Shown piece after piece: positions 1 through 13,891 of a DNA stretch of 64,000 bases. Position 1 is the first letter of the stretch, and each line of letters opens with the position of its first letter. Below the pieces are notes generated by a model, which was not told the origin of the DNA, ran no database searches, and saw only the letters and a list, made by a program, of their open reading frames with translations. A program made the translations under genes and the position numbers. This DNA is from Bombardia bombarda (lineage: Eukaryota > Ascomycota > Sordariomycetes > Sordariales > Lasiosphaeriaceae): positions 9,075,001 to 9,139,000 of the forward strand of contig JAULSR010000001.1 of NCBI GenBank assembly GCA_030512295.1. Direction: 5' to 3'.

Positions 1-793
1 AACGTTACTTTAATTAAAGATTATACCGAATAATACGAATATATTTAATTCGTTAAATTTTATTTACGGAACGGTAATAACCGAAATACTTATTATAAAA
101 AGTTAAGCTTTTTTACTAGCTTTAGCGAGTCTCGGAAACTACCGCGTATTATAAAAGAAGCTTATTCGGGACTTCATTATAATAAAGCTTAGATTTAACG
201 TAGTAAACTTTAAAATTTACTTATAAAAAACTCCCTCCTTTCGTACGGACCCTTTCCTTACGTATTACTAGTTACTTAAATACTATCCCGTATAAAAAAG
301 CTTATTATATATTATAACTATAATAAATTAAAGTATATATAATATTAATATACTACCCCGCGCATTATAATTACGCTAAGCTCGGACGCTTGGATTTAAA
401 ACGTTAGGATCAAGGATAATAATAACCTTAGTAGTTTATATTTTAGCCCTTTTAATTCGGAGGATAATTCGGGAAATAAAAAACAATAAATAATAACTTT
501 AATCGATTTATTTAAATTATTTATAAAAAAATAAAGCTAAGCTTTACTTTTATTATTTAAAGCGGCACTTATTTCCAACGCCGTAATTAAAAAGTTACTT
601 TATTAATAATAATTATCGACGTTAATATAAAAGCATAAGTTAATTATATAAATTATTAATTTTATTAAATATATTATATTTTTACTTTTTTAAAAATTAA
701 AGGTTTTAATTTATTATAATTTATTAACTTTAACGGTAATTAAATAAAAAACTACGGTATTTTTTATTTTATTTTTTAATTTATAAATTTATA
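1..793 (+). mobile_element. Ty3/Gypsy copy A, piece 1 (gag 3' part to early pol, RIP-degraded)
   Basis: This is a strongly AT-rich relic that aligns by eye to the gag region of copy B, with its first base matching about 1,050 bp inside B. It runs in the plus direction from mid-gag to the start of pol and is left-truncated by the window edge. Stop codons occur in all frames. It breaks off where the LTR of copy B starts, and the sequence resumes at 6582. A hosts B and C, so it is the oldest copy here. Confidence 0.85.
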
Positions 794-1032
794 TATAAAG
801 ACATCGGACATCCCCAAGCACATGCCAGTCATCACATCCTTAAGTACATGCTAGTCATCCTACTAACTATATATATAAGCAGCGGCCCTCGCCCACCTTC
901 CGTTACGAGGGCTAGGTTAAAGTCTTACGCTAATACTAGTCATTACTCGCCTTCTTAACTATCTTTATTGTTCGCTTGCCTAGTTGTTTTTATTATAACC
1001 ACCTTGATTAGGCGTACCTGCTTTATTTTATA
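794..1032 (+). repeat. 5' LTR of copy B
   Basis: A 239 bp LTR whose ancestral ends TG and CA have decayed to TA and TA. It keeps the TATATAAGCAGCGGCC core promoter and two copies of the 26 bp CATGCCAGTCATCACATCC-type tandem unit. Confidence 0.85.
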
Positions 1033-4000
1033 ATTTTTTAACCTTTATATATTATACGGTAACGATCGAGCCGGTTATTATGGTAGGTAATAACCGCGGG
1101 AAAGGAAAAGCCACTCTTTAAGCTAGCCCGTTACGGAAGACCGCCTTCGAAGACTTTAAGAATATCGATAGTTAGACTCCCGATTATTAAAAAGAAAGAG
1201 AGTCCCCAATTATAAAAGCTTAATTAACATTAAAACTCTTAGCTACCCCCTCCATTATAGATACTTAGCAGTTTTAAATTATAATGATACAAGCTATAGC
1301 TAGCGTTTTTATTAGTTTCGGTAACTTTAGCGCTACTTTAGCTAATTTTAATAATTAGGGAGGGCCGTTTCGGCCGAAAAACGACCGCCCCTTTGCTTAT
1401 GTGGTTAGTAAGTTGAAGGTTGACGCTTTTTTTTAAAATAGGAAGGATTGGATTTAAGTTATAAAATAAGGGAATGCTACCCGTTAAAATTAATTTTAAT
1501 AACTTTAGGTTTAATGGGCTAATATTTAAATAAAACTTAAGATATAATAATAGTAATAAACTTATTAAAAATAGTTTTATAACGGAAATTTCGAATAAAT
1601 TATATAACGGGAATTTAAAGATTACGTTAGTTCGAATTATTTCGGTAATAAGTTTAATAAAGTCCAAGCCTATAAAGACTAGCTAATATATAATTAATAC
1701 GGCAAATCTTTTTAAGAATTTTATTAAGAATAGGCTATATTAGTCCGATGCTTTTTTAAAATAGAGATTAATAGTATTTTTATAAGTTGGAACTATTAAA
1801 TTAAATTCGACCGCTTTTATTATAATCGGTATATTAAGGCCGTTTTTAACGTTATTTTAATTAAAAATTACACCGAATAATATAAACGTATTTAATTCGT
1901 TAAATTTTATTTATAAAACGGTAATAATCGAAATATTTATTATAAAAAGCTAAGCTTTCTTATTAGCCCTAATAAATTTTAGAAACTACTACACATTATA
2001 AAAGAAGCTTATTCGGGACTTTATTACAATAAAGCCCGGATTTAATGTAACGAATTCCGAAATATATTTATAAAAGACTCCTTCTTTTCGTACGGACCCC
2101 TTTCTTACGTATTATTAACTACTTAAACGCTATCCTATACAAAAAAGCTTATTATATACTATAATTATAATAAATTAAAGTATATATAACGCTAATGTAC
2201 CACCCCGTATATTATAATTACGCTAAACTCGGACGCTCGGATTTAAAACGTCGGGATTAAAAATAACGATAACCCCAGTAATTTATATCCTAACCCTTTT
2301 AATTCGAAAAATAATTCGGAAAACGAAAGGCGGTAAACAATAACTTTAATCGATTTATCCAAACTATTTATAAAAAAGTAAAGCTAAGCTTTACTTTTAT
2401 TATTTAAAGCGGCACTTATTTCTAGCGCCGCAATTAAAAGGCCACCTTATTAATAATAGTTATTAACGTTAATATAAAGGTATAAATTAATTATATAAAT
2501 TACCGGTTTTATTAAATATATTATATTTTTACCTTTTTAAAAATTAAAGGTTTTAATTTACTATAATTTATTAATTTTAATAATAACCGGATAAAAAACT
2601 ACGGTATTTTTTACTTTACTTTTTAACTTATAAATCTATATAAAAACGCCCGTTCCATTTTTTAATTCTTTTATAAGGTTAAACAGCCGAAAAGGTTCCC
2701 GTTAATATTATAAAGAAATTTAAATATAGGATTTAAAAGTATAACTCTTTATATTACCTTTAACACTTTTAAATAAAGTTATTATTTAAAGATTTCGCCG
2801 AAAGAAATCGCTTAAAACGTCTTTAACGGCGCCCCCGCCTTTACCGTTATAGTTTTTAATATTATTATTAAACTTAAAAAAAGCTACGTCGATATATTCG
2901 ACGGCTTAAAGCTAAAACTAAGCCTAGCACCTCTACCCCTAAAACTCGCCCACTATATAGCTATTTTTTCGAAGCAAGTAATTTAAAAATTTAACACTTT
3001 CGAAAAAGCCGAGTATTATATCGATTTAATAAAAGGATTTATATTACTATAAGGCTATATTTACCCATTTAATTAAATCTAATTTAACAAATTAACCTTT
3101 TATATTTAAAAAAACTTTATTAACGGTTAAATTATAAAGAGTAATAATTTTACCAGTATTTTTATTATTTTTATCTTTAAAAAAAATAAAATTATACGTT
3201 TATATATAAATTATAAAAGGTTAAATAAAATTATTATTAAAAACCAATATCCGTTACCGTTAATTAATAACTTTATAAACCGTTTTATTAATATTTAGTT
3301 TTTTATTAAGCTTAATTTAAAAAATACTTATTATTAAATTAAAGTTTATAAAATTAATTAATAAAAAACTACTTTTAAAACCCGTTATAAATAATTTAAA
3401 TATATTATTATACCGTTTAAATTAATTAATACGCTAGTTATTTTTTAAATTTATATTAATAAAGTTTTAATTAATTTAATAAATATATTTTATATCGTTT
3501 ATTTTAATAATATTTTTATTTATTCTATTATTTACGAAAAGCATACTTATTATATTTTAAAAATCTTTAACCGCTTTAAACGGGCCCAACTTTTTATTAA
3601 ATAATCGAAATGCTTCTTTTATTAAAATTAAATCGAATTTTTAAATTTTATTATTAATTATTAAAATATTTCGATAAACCCGGGGCAAATTAAAGTTATT
3701 TAAAAATAGCTTATACCTTAGTTAATTAAAAAGATATAAATTTTCTTCGGATTCGTTAACTTTTACCGCCGGTTTATTTACGGATATTTTAAAATTACCG
3801 CCTTTATTATTACTTTATTAAAAGGAAAAGCGAACCTTTTCCGATAACCGCTAAAGGCTAATACCGCTTTCGAATAATTTAAATCGGTTTTTAACTAAAT
3901 TAATTTCTTAATTTATTAAAAACTAAACCGTTAAACCCGAATCGAAACGGACGCTAATAATTAAACAATCTTAAGGATCCTTTTATAATTAATTAACTTA

Positions 4001-6342
4001 TAATAACGCCTAATAACTTACTAATCGAGGAAATTTACCGATATTAAACTTCGATAAGCTATTAACTAAAAGGAGCTTATTACTATTATCGAATCTTTTA
4101 AATATTAAAGCTATTACTTAAATAATACCAATTAAAAGTTCTTAGTTTTAACCGATTATAAAGCATTTAAAAAAATAATTATAACCCCGGCTTAAAACCT
4201 TAAAAGCTACTTAATTAAATAAATATATTACTTATTTTTTTTTAACTTTAATATCGAACATTAGCCTAAGGTTATTAACTTTACCGACCCTTTTTTTAAA
4301 AAACTTAATTATATAATAAAAGAAATTATTTATAATAATATATTATTTATTTTAATTAAAAAGTTATAATTAATAACAGAATTATTAATAATTATAAAAG
4401 TAATTATAATTTAAATTAAAGTAAAAATATAAAAAAAGTTATACTTTTAAAAATATCGCCGAATAATTAAACGAATTAAATAAGCTTTTTAACATTTTCG
4501 AATTAAAAATATAACTAAAATTTCGGCTATAACGCGCTTTACCTTCGAGGCTACTAAACGTACTATATTTAATAAAACGAAGCCTTAAAAAAGGAGCTAC
4601 TAGCGAGATGGATACACCCCGATAGAGGGGTTAGGACGCTATATTAAAAAAGCTAATACAGACTCGTTAAAGCAAACGATTTCACTGGGGCGGTTAAAAC
4701 AAAGGGTCGAAGGGCAACTATAATAAAAAGCTTAAAGTGCCGACTTATTAATCCCTTATATAATTATAATAAAAATTTGCGTTAATAAAATAATTAAAGA
4801 ATAAAATCTTAAATATAAGTTTTATAAGTTAATTATTACCTTTTAAAAAGGGGATTTCGAATATAAAAACCGCATTAAAAAAGTGCTTAAAAATTAAAAA
4901 TATACGGGTATTAAAGCTTAAAGTAAGCTAGGAAACGATAGCGTTAATAACGAAAGGGCTTTTTATTATAAAAGTAAATTAATAATTTTTATTACGCTTA
5001 TAATATATAAAAAGCTTATACGTTTATATTATAATAACCTTAAAGCCGGGTATTTTAAAAGCTATAAAATAATAGATTTATTAAAGCGAAAATTCTATTA
5101 AAAAAATTTAAATATAAAAATATAAGCTTATATAAAATAATATTAAATATACTTAAATAACTAACAACCTTAATATAAGTTATATAATAAACTTAATTTA
5201 TTACCGTTATTTATTTAATCTTTTAAAAAAATTAACTTAAACTTTATTATTAAACTATTACTTTATTAATATAAAAATTATATTATAAATATTATTTTTA
5301 TAATAATAAATTAATTTATAAAAGTCGCGCTCTTTATCCTAATTATTATTACCATTATAATAACTAAACTAGCCCAATTATTTTATAAGTATATAAAATA
5401 TTAATTCGGTACGTTAATAAATATAATCTCCGACCGAAATTCCTTATTAATTAATAAGTTTTAAGTAAAACTTTCTAAAACCCGCCAAATTAAGCAAAAG
5501 CTTTTTACGGCCTACTACCCGCAGACCGATAACTAATTAAAACGAACGCATTAAAGCTTATAATATTATTTATAATACTTCGCCGATAAAAAAGCCTAGT
5601 GGGCGCCACTGCTTTTTAAAGCCGAGTTTGCGTATAATAATAACATATATACAACTATTAATATAAATCCGTTCGAAGCGTTATACGGCTATTACTTTCG
5701 AATAATAGATTACATACCTTCGGCATAGCTAAAGGTGTAAAGGGTTTATAAACGGTTAAACAAACTAACCTACCTAAGGGAAAAGATATACTACCATTAA
5801 TAAAAGGCCGTAGACTCGCAGAAAAAATACTACAACGCACGGCACTAATAGATCGAGTTTAAAATAAAAGAAATAGTTAGACTTTTTATATAGAACTTCC
5901 GCTTTAAAACCGGAAAAAAGCTAGCACTAAGATTCATTCCGATTAAAGTTATCGAAAGGATCGGCACGTAAGTATATAGAATCCGGCTACCGGCTAAATA
6001 TACCCAACTCTATAACGTTTTTTCTATTTCTTTATTAAAAAAGTAATTAGTAGTTAAAGGATAGAAGGTGCTATTATTACTAGAACTGGTCGAAGGAAAA
6101 GAAAAGTAGGAAGTGGAAGATATCGTAAAGCACAAGGATAAAGGAAAGCAAAGAAAGTTCTTAGTTAAATAGATAAGATAGCCCGCTGAATATAACACCT
6201 AGGAACCTAAGGAACACTTAGCCAACGTATAAAAAGTGCTATAAAGATACGAGAAGAGAGCAAAACAAAGGTATAGGAAGTGGAATAATTAGAAAAGGAA
6301 AGCCGGGTCGACGAGGACGTCGATTTACGGGGGGGGGATAAT

Positions 6343-6581
6343 TGTAAGGACATCGGACATCCCTAAGCACATGCCAGTCATCACATCCCTAAGCATATGC
6401 TAGTTATCCTATTAACTATATATATAAGTAGCGGCCCTCGCCCACTTTCCGTTGCGAGGGCTAGGTTGAAGTCTTACGCCAATACTAGTCATTGCTCGCC
6501 TTCCTAGCTATCTTTATTGCTTACTTGCCTAATTATCTTCATTATAACCACCTTAATTAAGCGTACCTGCCTTATCTTACA
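6343..6581 (+). repeat. 3' LTR of copy B
   Basis: A 239 bp partner of the LTR at 794, here still with intact TG and CA ends. It is preceded by a run of G residues that is the polypurine tract. Confidence 0.87.
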
Positions 6582-6787
6582 TATATAAGAACGCCCGCTT
6601 TATTTTTTAGTTTTTTTATAAAGTTAAATAACCGAAAAGGTCCTTATTAATATTATAAAGAAACCTAAGTATAAGATTTAAAGGTATAACTTTTTATATT
6701 ACTTTTAATACCTTCGAATAAGGTTATTATTCGGAAATCTCGCCGAAAAAAGTCGCTTAAAACGTTTTCGACAGCGCCCCCGCTTTT
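6582..6787 (+). mobile_element. Ty3/Gypsy copy A, piece 2 (early pol)
   Basis: This continues copy A after the B insertion. It matches the B sequence around 2635-2835, just upstream of and into the protease region. It ends in a CTTTT stretch where the LTR of copy C begins, and the rest of A resumes at 30113 with TTTT. Confidence 0.8.
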
Positions 6788-7022
6788 TATAAAAAAAGGC
6801 AGGTACGCTTAATTAAAGTGGTTATAAGGAAAATAACTAGGTAAGCGAGCAATAAAAATAATTAAGAAAGTAAGCAATAACTAATATTAGCGTAAGACTT
6901 TAACTTAGCCTTTATAACGGAAGGTAGGCGAGGGCCGTTACTTATATACATAGTTAGTAGAATAATTAATATATGCTTAGGAATGCTTTAGTATATGTTT
7001 AAGGATGTCCGATGTCTTTATA
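6788..7022 (-). repeat. 3' LTR of copy C
   Basis: A 235 bp LTR in minus orientation. Its terminal TG and CA have decayed to TA and TA by RIP. The polypurine complement (C-rich) follows directly. Confidence 0.82.
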
Positions 7023-9802
7023 ATTATCCCCCTCCCCGTAAGTCGACGTCTTCGTCGATTTTTAGCCTTTATCTTTTAATCGTTTTATTTCCTATGCCTT
7101 TGTTTTGCTTTCTTCTCGTATTTTTAAAGCATTTTTTATACGTTAGCTAAATGTTTTTTAAATTCCTAAGTATTATACTTAGCGGGCTATTTTACCCATT
7201 TAATTAAAAACTTTCTTTGCTTTCCTTTATTTTTATACTCCATAATATTTTCCATTTCCTACTTTTTTTCTCCTTCAATTAATTTTAATAATAATAATAC
7301 CTTTTATCCTTTAACTATTAATTACTTTTTTAATAAAAAAATAAAAAAAACGTTATAAAGTTAAATATATTTAACTGGTAGCCGGATTTTATATATTTGT
7401 ATATTAATTTTTTCGGTAATTTTAACCGAGATAAATCTTAGTGCTAGCTTTTTTCTAGTTTTAAAGCGGAAGTTTTATATAAAAAGTTTAATTGTTTTTC
7501 TTACTTTAAACTCGATCTATTAATACCGTACGTTATAGTATTTTTTTTACGAATTTATAGCTTTTTATTAATAGTAGTATATTTTTTCCCTTAGGTAGGT
7601 TAATTTACTTAACCGTTTATAAACCCTTTACACTTTCAATTATATTAAAAGTATATAATTACTATTCGAAAGTAATAGCCGTATAACGCCTCGAATAAAC
7701 TTATATCGATAATTATATATACGTTATTATTATACGTAAATTCGGCTTTAGGGAGTAGTGGCGCCCATTAGGCTTTTTTATCGGCGAAGTATTATAAATA
7801 ATATTATAAGTTTTAGTACGTTCGTTTTAATTAGTTATTAGTTTACGGGTAGTAAGCTATGGAAAGCTTTTATTTAATTTAACGGGCTTTAAAAAGTTTT
7901 ATTTAAAATTTATTAGTTAATAAAAATTTCGGTCGGAGACTATACCTATTAGCGTACTAAATCGGCACTTTATATATTTATAAAATAATTAAATTAATTC
8001 GGTTATTATAACGGTAATAATAATTAAAATAAAAAGCGCGACTTTTATAAACCGATTTATTATTATAAGGATAGTATTTATAATATAATCCTTATATTAA
8101 TAAAGTAATAACTTAATAATAAAATCTAAACTAATTTTTTTAAAAAGTTAAATAAATAACGGTAATAAATTAAATTTATTATATAACTTATATTAAAGTT
8201 ACCGGTTATTTAAATATATTTAATACTATTTTATATAAGCTTATATTTCCATATTTAAATTCTTTTAATAAAATCTTTACTTTAATAAATTTATTATTTT
8301 ATAGCTTTTAAAATACCCGGCTTTAAAGTTATTATAATATAAATATATAAGCTTTTTATATATTACGAGCGCGATAAAGATTATTAATTTACCCTTATAA
8401 CGGAAAGCCCTTTCGTTATTAATATTATCGTTTTTTAGCTTATTTTAAACCTTAGTACCCGCGTATTTTTAACTTTCGAATACCTTTTTAATACGGCTTT
8501 TATATTCGAAATCTTTTTTTTAAAAAATAATAATCGATTTATAAAACTTATATTTAAAATCCTATTTTTTAATTATTTTACCGGCGTAAACTTTTATCGT
8601 AATTATATAAGGAATTAATAAGTCAGCACTTTAAGTTTTTTATTATAATTATTCTTCGACTTTTTATTTTAACCGCTCCGGCGAGATCGTTTATTTTAGC
8701 GAGTTTATATTAGCTTTTTTAATACGGCGTCCTAGCCCTTTTATTAAAGTATATTTATCCCGTTAGTAGCTCCTTTTTCGAAGCTCCGTTTTATTAAACG
8801 TAGCACGTTCGATAGCCCCGAAAGTAAAGCGCGTTATAGCCGAAACCTTAGTTATATTTTTAATTTAAAAACGTTAAAGAATTTATTTAATTCGTTTAAC
8901 CGCTCGGTAATATTTTTAAGAGTACGACTTTTTTTATATTTTTATTTTAATTTAAGCTATAATTATTTTTATAATTATTAATAATTTTATTATTAACTAT
9001 AATTTTTTAATTAAAGTAAGTAATATATCGCTATAAATAATCTTTTTTGTTATATAATCGGATTTTTTAAAAAAAAAGTTAATAAAATTAATAGCTTTAA
9101 GCCGATATTCGATATTAAAGTTAAAAAAAATAAATAATATATTTATTTAACTAGGCGGCTTTTAAAGTTTTAAACCGGAGCTACGATTATTTTTTTAAAT
9201 ATTTCGTAATTAATTAAAATTAAAAACCTTTAATTAATACCGCTTAAATAATAGCCTTAATACTTAAAAAATTTAATAATAACGATAAGCTTTTTTTAAT
9301 TAATAATTTATCGAAGCTTAATATCGGTAAATTTCTTCGATTAGTAAACTATTAAGCGTTATTATAAGTTAATTAGTTATAAAAAGATTTTTAAGATTGT
9401 TTGGTTATTAGCGTCCGTTTCGATTCGGGTTTAACGGTTTAATTTTTAATAAATTAAAAAGTCGGTTTAATTAAAAACTAATTTAAATTATTCGAAAGCG
9501 GTATTAGCTTTTAACAGCTACCGGAAAAGGTTCGCTTTTTTTTTTAATAAAGTAATAATAAAGGTAGTAATTTTAAAATATTTATAAATAAACCGGCGGT
9601 AAAAGTTAACGAATTTAAAGAAAATTTATATCTTTTTAATTAATTAAAGTATAAGCTATTTTTAAATAGTTTTAATTCGTCCCGGATTTATCGAAATATT
9701 TTAATAATTAATAATAAAACTTAAGAATTCGACTTAATTTTAATAAAAGGAATATTTCGATTATTTAATAAAAAATTAAGCCCGTTTAAAACGGTCGAAA
9801 AC

Positions 9803-10041
9803 TATAAAGACATCGGACATCCCCAAGCACATGCCAGTCATTACATCCCTAAGCATATGCCAATCATCCTACCAACTATGTATATAAGCAGCGGCCCTCG
9901 CCCACCTTCCGTTACGAGGGCCAGGTTAAAGTCTTACGCTAATACCAGTTATTGCTCGCCTTCCTAACTATTTTCATTACTCGCCTGTTTAATTATCTTT
10001 ATTATAACCACCTTAATTAAACGTACCTACCTTCTTTTATA
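9803..10041 (+). repeat. 5' LTR of copy D
   Basis: A 239 bp LTR retaining the TATATAAGCAGCGGCC promoter core. The ends have decayed to TA. Confidence 0.85.
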
Positions 10042-13000
10042 ATTCTTTAACCTCCATATATTATACGGTAACGATCGAGCCGGTCATTATAATAAGTAAT
10101 AACCGCGGAAAAAGAAAAGCCACTCCTTAAGCTAGCCCGTTACGGAAGACCGCCTTCGAAAACTTTAAAAATATCGATAATTAAACTCCTAATTACTAAA
10201 AAAAAGGAAAGTCTTTAACTATAAAAGCCTAACCAACGTTAAAACTCTTAACCACCCCCTTTATTATAGATACCTAGCAATTCTAAGCTATAATAATACA
10301 AGCTATAGCTAGCGTTTTTATTAGTTTCGGTAACTTCGGCGCCACTTTGGCTAATTTTAATAATTAAGGAAGGCCGTTTTAGCCGAAAAACGACCGCCTT
10401 CCTACTTATACGGTTAATAAGTTGAAAGTTAACGCTTTTTTTTAAAATAAGGAAAATTAGATCTAAGTTATAAAATAAAGGAATATTACCCGTTAAAATT
10501 AACTTTAATAACTTTAAGTTTAATAAGCTAATATTTAAATAAAACTTAAAATATAATAATAATAGCAAGCTTATTAAAAGTAACTCTATAACGGAGATTT
10601 CGAATAAGTTATATAACAGGAATTTAAAGATTATATTAGTTCGAACTATTTTAATAATAAATTTAACGAAGTCCAAGCTTATAAAGACTAGCTAATATAC
10701 AATTAATATAATAAATTTTTTCAGGAATTTTATTGGAAATAAGCTGCATTAGTCCGACGCTTCTTTAGAATGGAGATCGATAGTATTTTTATAGGTCGGG
10801 ATTATTAAATTAAATTTAACCGTTTTTATTATAATTAATATATTAAAGCCGTTTTTAATATTACTTTAATTAAAAATTATACCGAATAATACGAATATAT
10901 TTAATTCGTTAAATTTTATTTATAAAACGATAATAATTAAAATACTTATTATAAAAGGCTAGGCTTTCCTACTAGCCTTAATAAATCCCGGAAACTACTA
11001 CGTATTATAAAGGAAGCTTACTCGGGACTTCGTTACAATAAAGCCCGAATTTAACGTAACGAACTCCGAAATTTATTTATAAAAGACTCCTTTCCTTCGT
11101 ACGGACCCCTTCTTCACATACTACTAGCTACCTAAACGCTATCCCGCACGAAAAAACTTATTATATATTATAATTATAATAAACTAAAGTATATATAACG
11201 CTAATATATTACCTTACGTACTATAATTACGCTAGGTTCGAGCGCCCGGATTTAAAACGTTAGAATCGAAAATAATAATAACCCTAATAATTTATATCCC
11301 GGCCCCTCTAATTTAAAAAACGATTTAAAAAACAAAAAGCAATAAACAATAACCTTAATCGATTTATTTAAACTATTTATAAAAAAATAAAGCTAAGCCT
11401 TACTTTTATTATTTAAAACAACACTTATTTTTAACGCTATAACCAAAAAGTTACCTCGTTAACGGTAATTATCGACGCTAATATAAAGGTATAAATTAAT
11501 TATATAAATTACCGGTTTTATTAAATATATTATATCCCTACCCTTTTAAAAACTAAAGGTTTTAATTTATTATAATTTATTAACTTTAACGGTAACCGGA
11601 TAAAAAACTATAGCATTTTTTACCTTATTCTTTAATTTATAAATTTATATAAAAACGCCCGTTCCATTTCCTAGTTCTTTTATAGGATTAAATAGCCGAA
11701 AAAGTCCCCGTTAATACTATAAGGAAACCTAAGTATAGAATTTAAAAGTATAACTCTTTATATTACCTTTAATACCTTTAAATAAAATTATTATTCGAAA
11801 ATTTCGCCGAAAAAAATCGTTTAAAACATCTTTAACGGCGCCCCCGCCTTTATAACTATAATCTCCAACATTATTATTAGACTTAAAAAAAACTATATTA
11901 ATATATTCGACGGCCCAAAACTAAAACTAAGCCTAATACCTTTATCCTTAAAATTCGCCTATTATACGGCCGTCTTTTCGAAGCAAGTAGTTTAAGAATT
12001 TAATATTTTTAAAAGAATTAAATATTATATCGATTTAATAAAAAGATTTATATTATTGTAGAGCTATATTTATTTATTTAATTAAGTTTAATTTAATAAA
12101 TTAGCTTTTTATATTTAAAAAAACTTTATTAACGGCCGGATTATAAAAAGTAATAGCTTTATTAATGCTTTTATTATTTTTATTTTTAAAAAAAATAGAA
12201 TTATATATTTATATATAAATTATAAAAAGTTAAATAAAATTATTATTAAAAATCAATATTTATTATTATTAATTAATAACTTTATAAACCGTTTTATTAA
12301 TATTTAGTTTTTTATTAAATTTAATTTAAAAAATGCTTATTATTAAATTAAAATCTATAAAATTAATTAATAAAAAACTATTTTTAAAACCTATTATAAA
12401 TAATTTAAATATATTATTATACCGTTCGGATTAATTAATATATCGGTTATTTTTTAAATTTATATTAATAAAACTTTAATTAATTTAATAGATATATCTT
12501 ATATTATTTACTTCGATAATATCTTTATTTATTCCATTATTTATAAAAAATATATTTATTATATTTTAAAGGTTTTCGACCATTTTAAACGGGCCTAGCT
12601 TTTTATTAAATAATTAAAATATTTTTTTTATTAAAATTAAATCGAATTTTTAAGTTTTATTATTAATTATTAAAGTATTTCGATAGACCCGGGGCGAATT
12701 AAAGCTATTTAAAAATGGCTTATACTTTAATTAATTAAAAAAATATAAATTTTTTTTAAGTTTATTAATTTTTATTGCCGGTTTATTTATAAGTATTTTA
12801 AAATTACCGCTTTTATTATTACTTTATTAAAAGGAGAAGCGAACTTTTTTCGATAGCCGTTAAAAGCTAATACCGTTTTTAAATAATTTAAATTAGTTTT
12901 CGGCCAAGCTAATTTTTTAATTTATTAGGAATTAAATTATTAAACCCGAATCGAAACGAACGTTAATAATTAAACGATTTTAAAAATTTTTTTATAATTA

Positions 13001-13626
13001 ATTGATTTATAATAACGTTTAATAGCTTATTAATCGAAGAAATTTATTAATATTAAACTTCAATAAATCATTAATTAAAAAAAACTTATTACTATTATCG
13101 AATCCTTTAAATATTAAAGCTATTATTTAAGCGGTATCGATTAAAGGTTTTTAGTTTTAACCGATTATAAAGTATTTAAAAAGGTGATTATAGCCTTGGC
13201 TCGAAACCTTAAAAGCTATTTAATTAAATAAATATATTACTTATTTCTTTTTAACTTTAATATCGAATATTAGCCTAAGGTTATTAACCTTGCCGACCCC
13301 TTTTTTAAAAAACCCGATTATATAATAAAAGAGATCGCTTATAGCAATATATTATTTATTTTAATTAAAAAACTATAATTAATAATAAAATTATTAATAA
13401 TTATAAAAATAATTATAATTTAAATTAAAATAGAAGTATAAAAGAAATCGTATTTCCGGAAATACCGCTAAATAATTAAACGAATTAAATAAACTTTTTA
13501 ATATTTTTAAGTTAAAAATGTAGCTAGGGTTTTAATTATAATACGTTTTACCTTTAGGGTTACCGAATGTATTACATTTAATAAAACGGAGCCTCGAAAA
13601 AGGAGTTATTAATAGGACGGATATAT

Positions 13627-13839
13627 TGTAAGATAAGGCAGGTACGCCTGATCAAGGTGGTCACAATGAAGACAACTGGGCAGGCGAGCAGTGAAGATAG
13701 TTGGGAAGGCGAGCAATGACTGGTATTGGCGTAAGACTTCAACCTGGCCCTCGCAACGGAAGGTGGGCGAGGGCCGCTGCTTATATACATAGTTGGTAGG
13801 ATGACTGGCATGTGCTTGGGGAAGTCCGATGTCCTTACA
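13627..13839 (-). repeat. 3' LTR of copy E
   Basis: 213 bp, TGTAAG...CTTACA on the written strand. It appears identical to the LTR at 19152. It has only one copy of the 26 bp internal unit that is doubled in the 239 bp LTRs. Confidence 0.95.
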
Positions 13840-13843
13840 ATTA

Positions 13844-13853
13844 TCCCCCCCCC
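13844..13853 (-). other. Polypurine tract of copy E
   Basis: On the element strand there is a run of nine G followed by A and then TAAT, just before the 3' LTR. This is the expected place for plus-strand DNA priming. The same G-run survives RIP in copies B, C, D and F. Confidence 0.8.
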
Positions 13854-13891
13854 GTAGGTCGACGTCCTCGTCGATTTCCAGCCTTCATCTT

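Larger units (their letters stand above)
794..6581 (+). mobile_element. Ty3/Gypsy copy B, full length, RIP-degraded
   Basis: A complete 5.79 kb element with LTRs at both ends, a gag remnant from about 1080 and pol from about 2640 to 6290, followed by a G-run polypurine tract before the 3' LTR. Every coding frame is broken by C-to-T and G-to-A changes relative to the intact copy E. It sits inside copy A, whose sequence resumes directly after it. The flanks share TATA (TATAT if the first LTR base is counted), consistent with a short target-site duplication. Confidence 0.88.

Noticed and set aside
1338..1667. Leucine/isoleucine-rich 'membrane protein' frames in copies B and D (also 10248-10676)
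   Set aside because: Antisense artefacts of RIP-mutated gag; AT-rich DNA makes hydrophobic codons.
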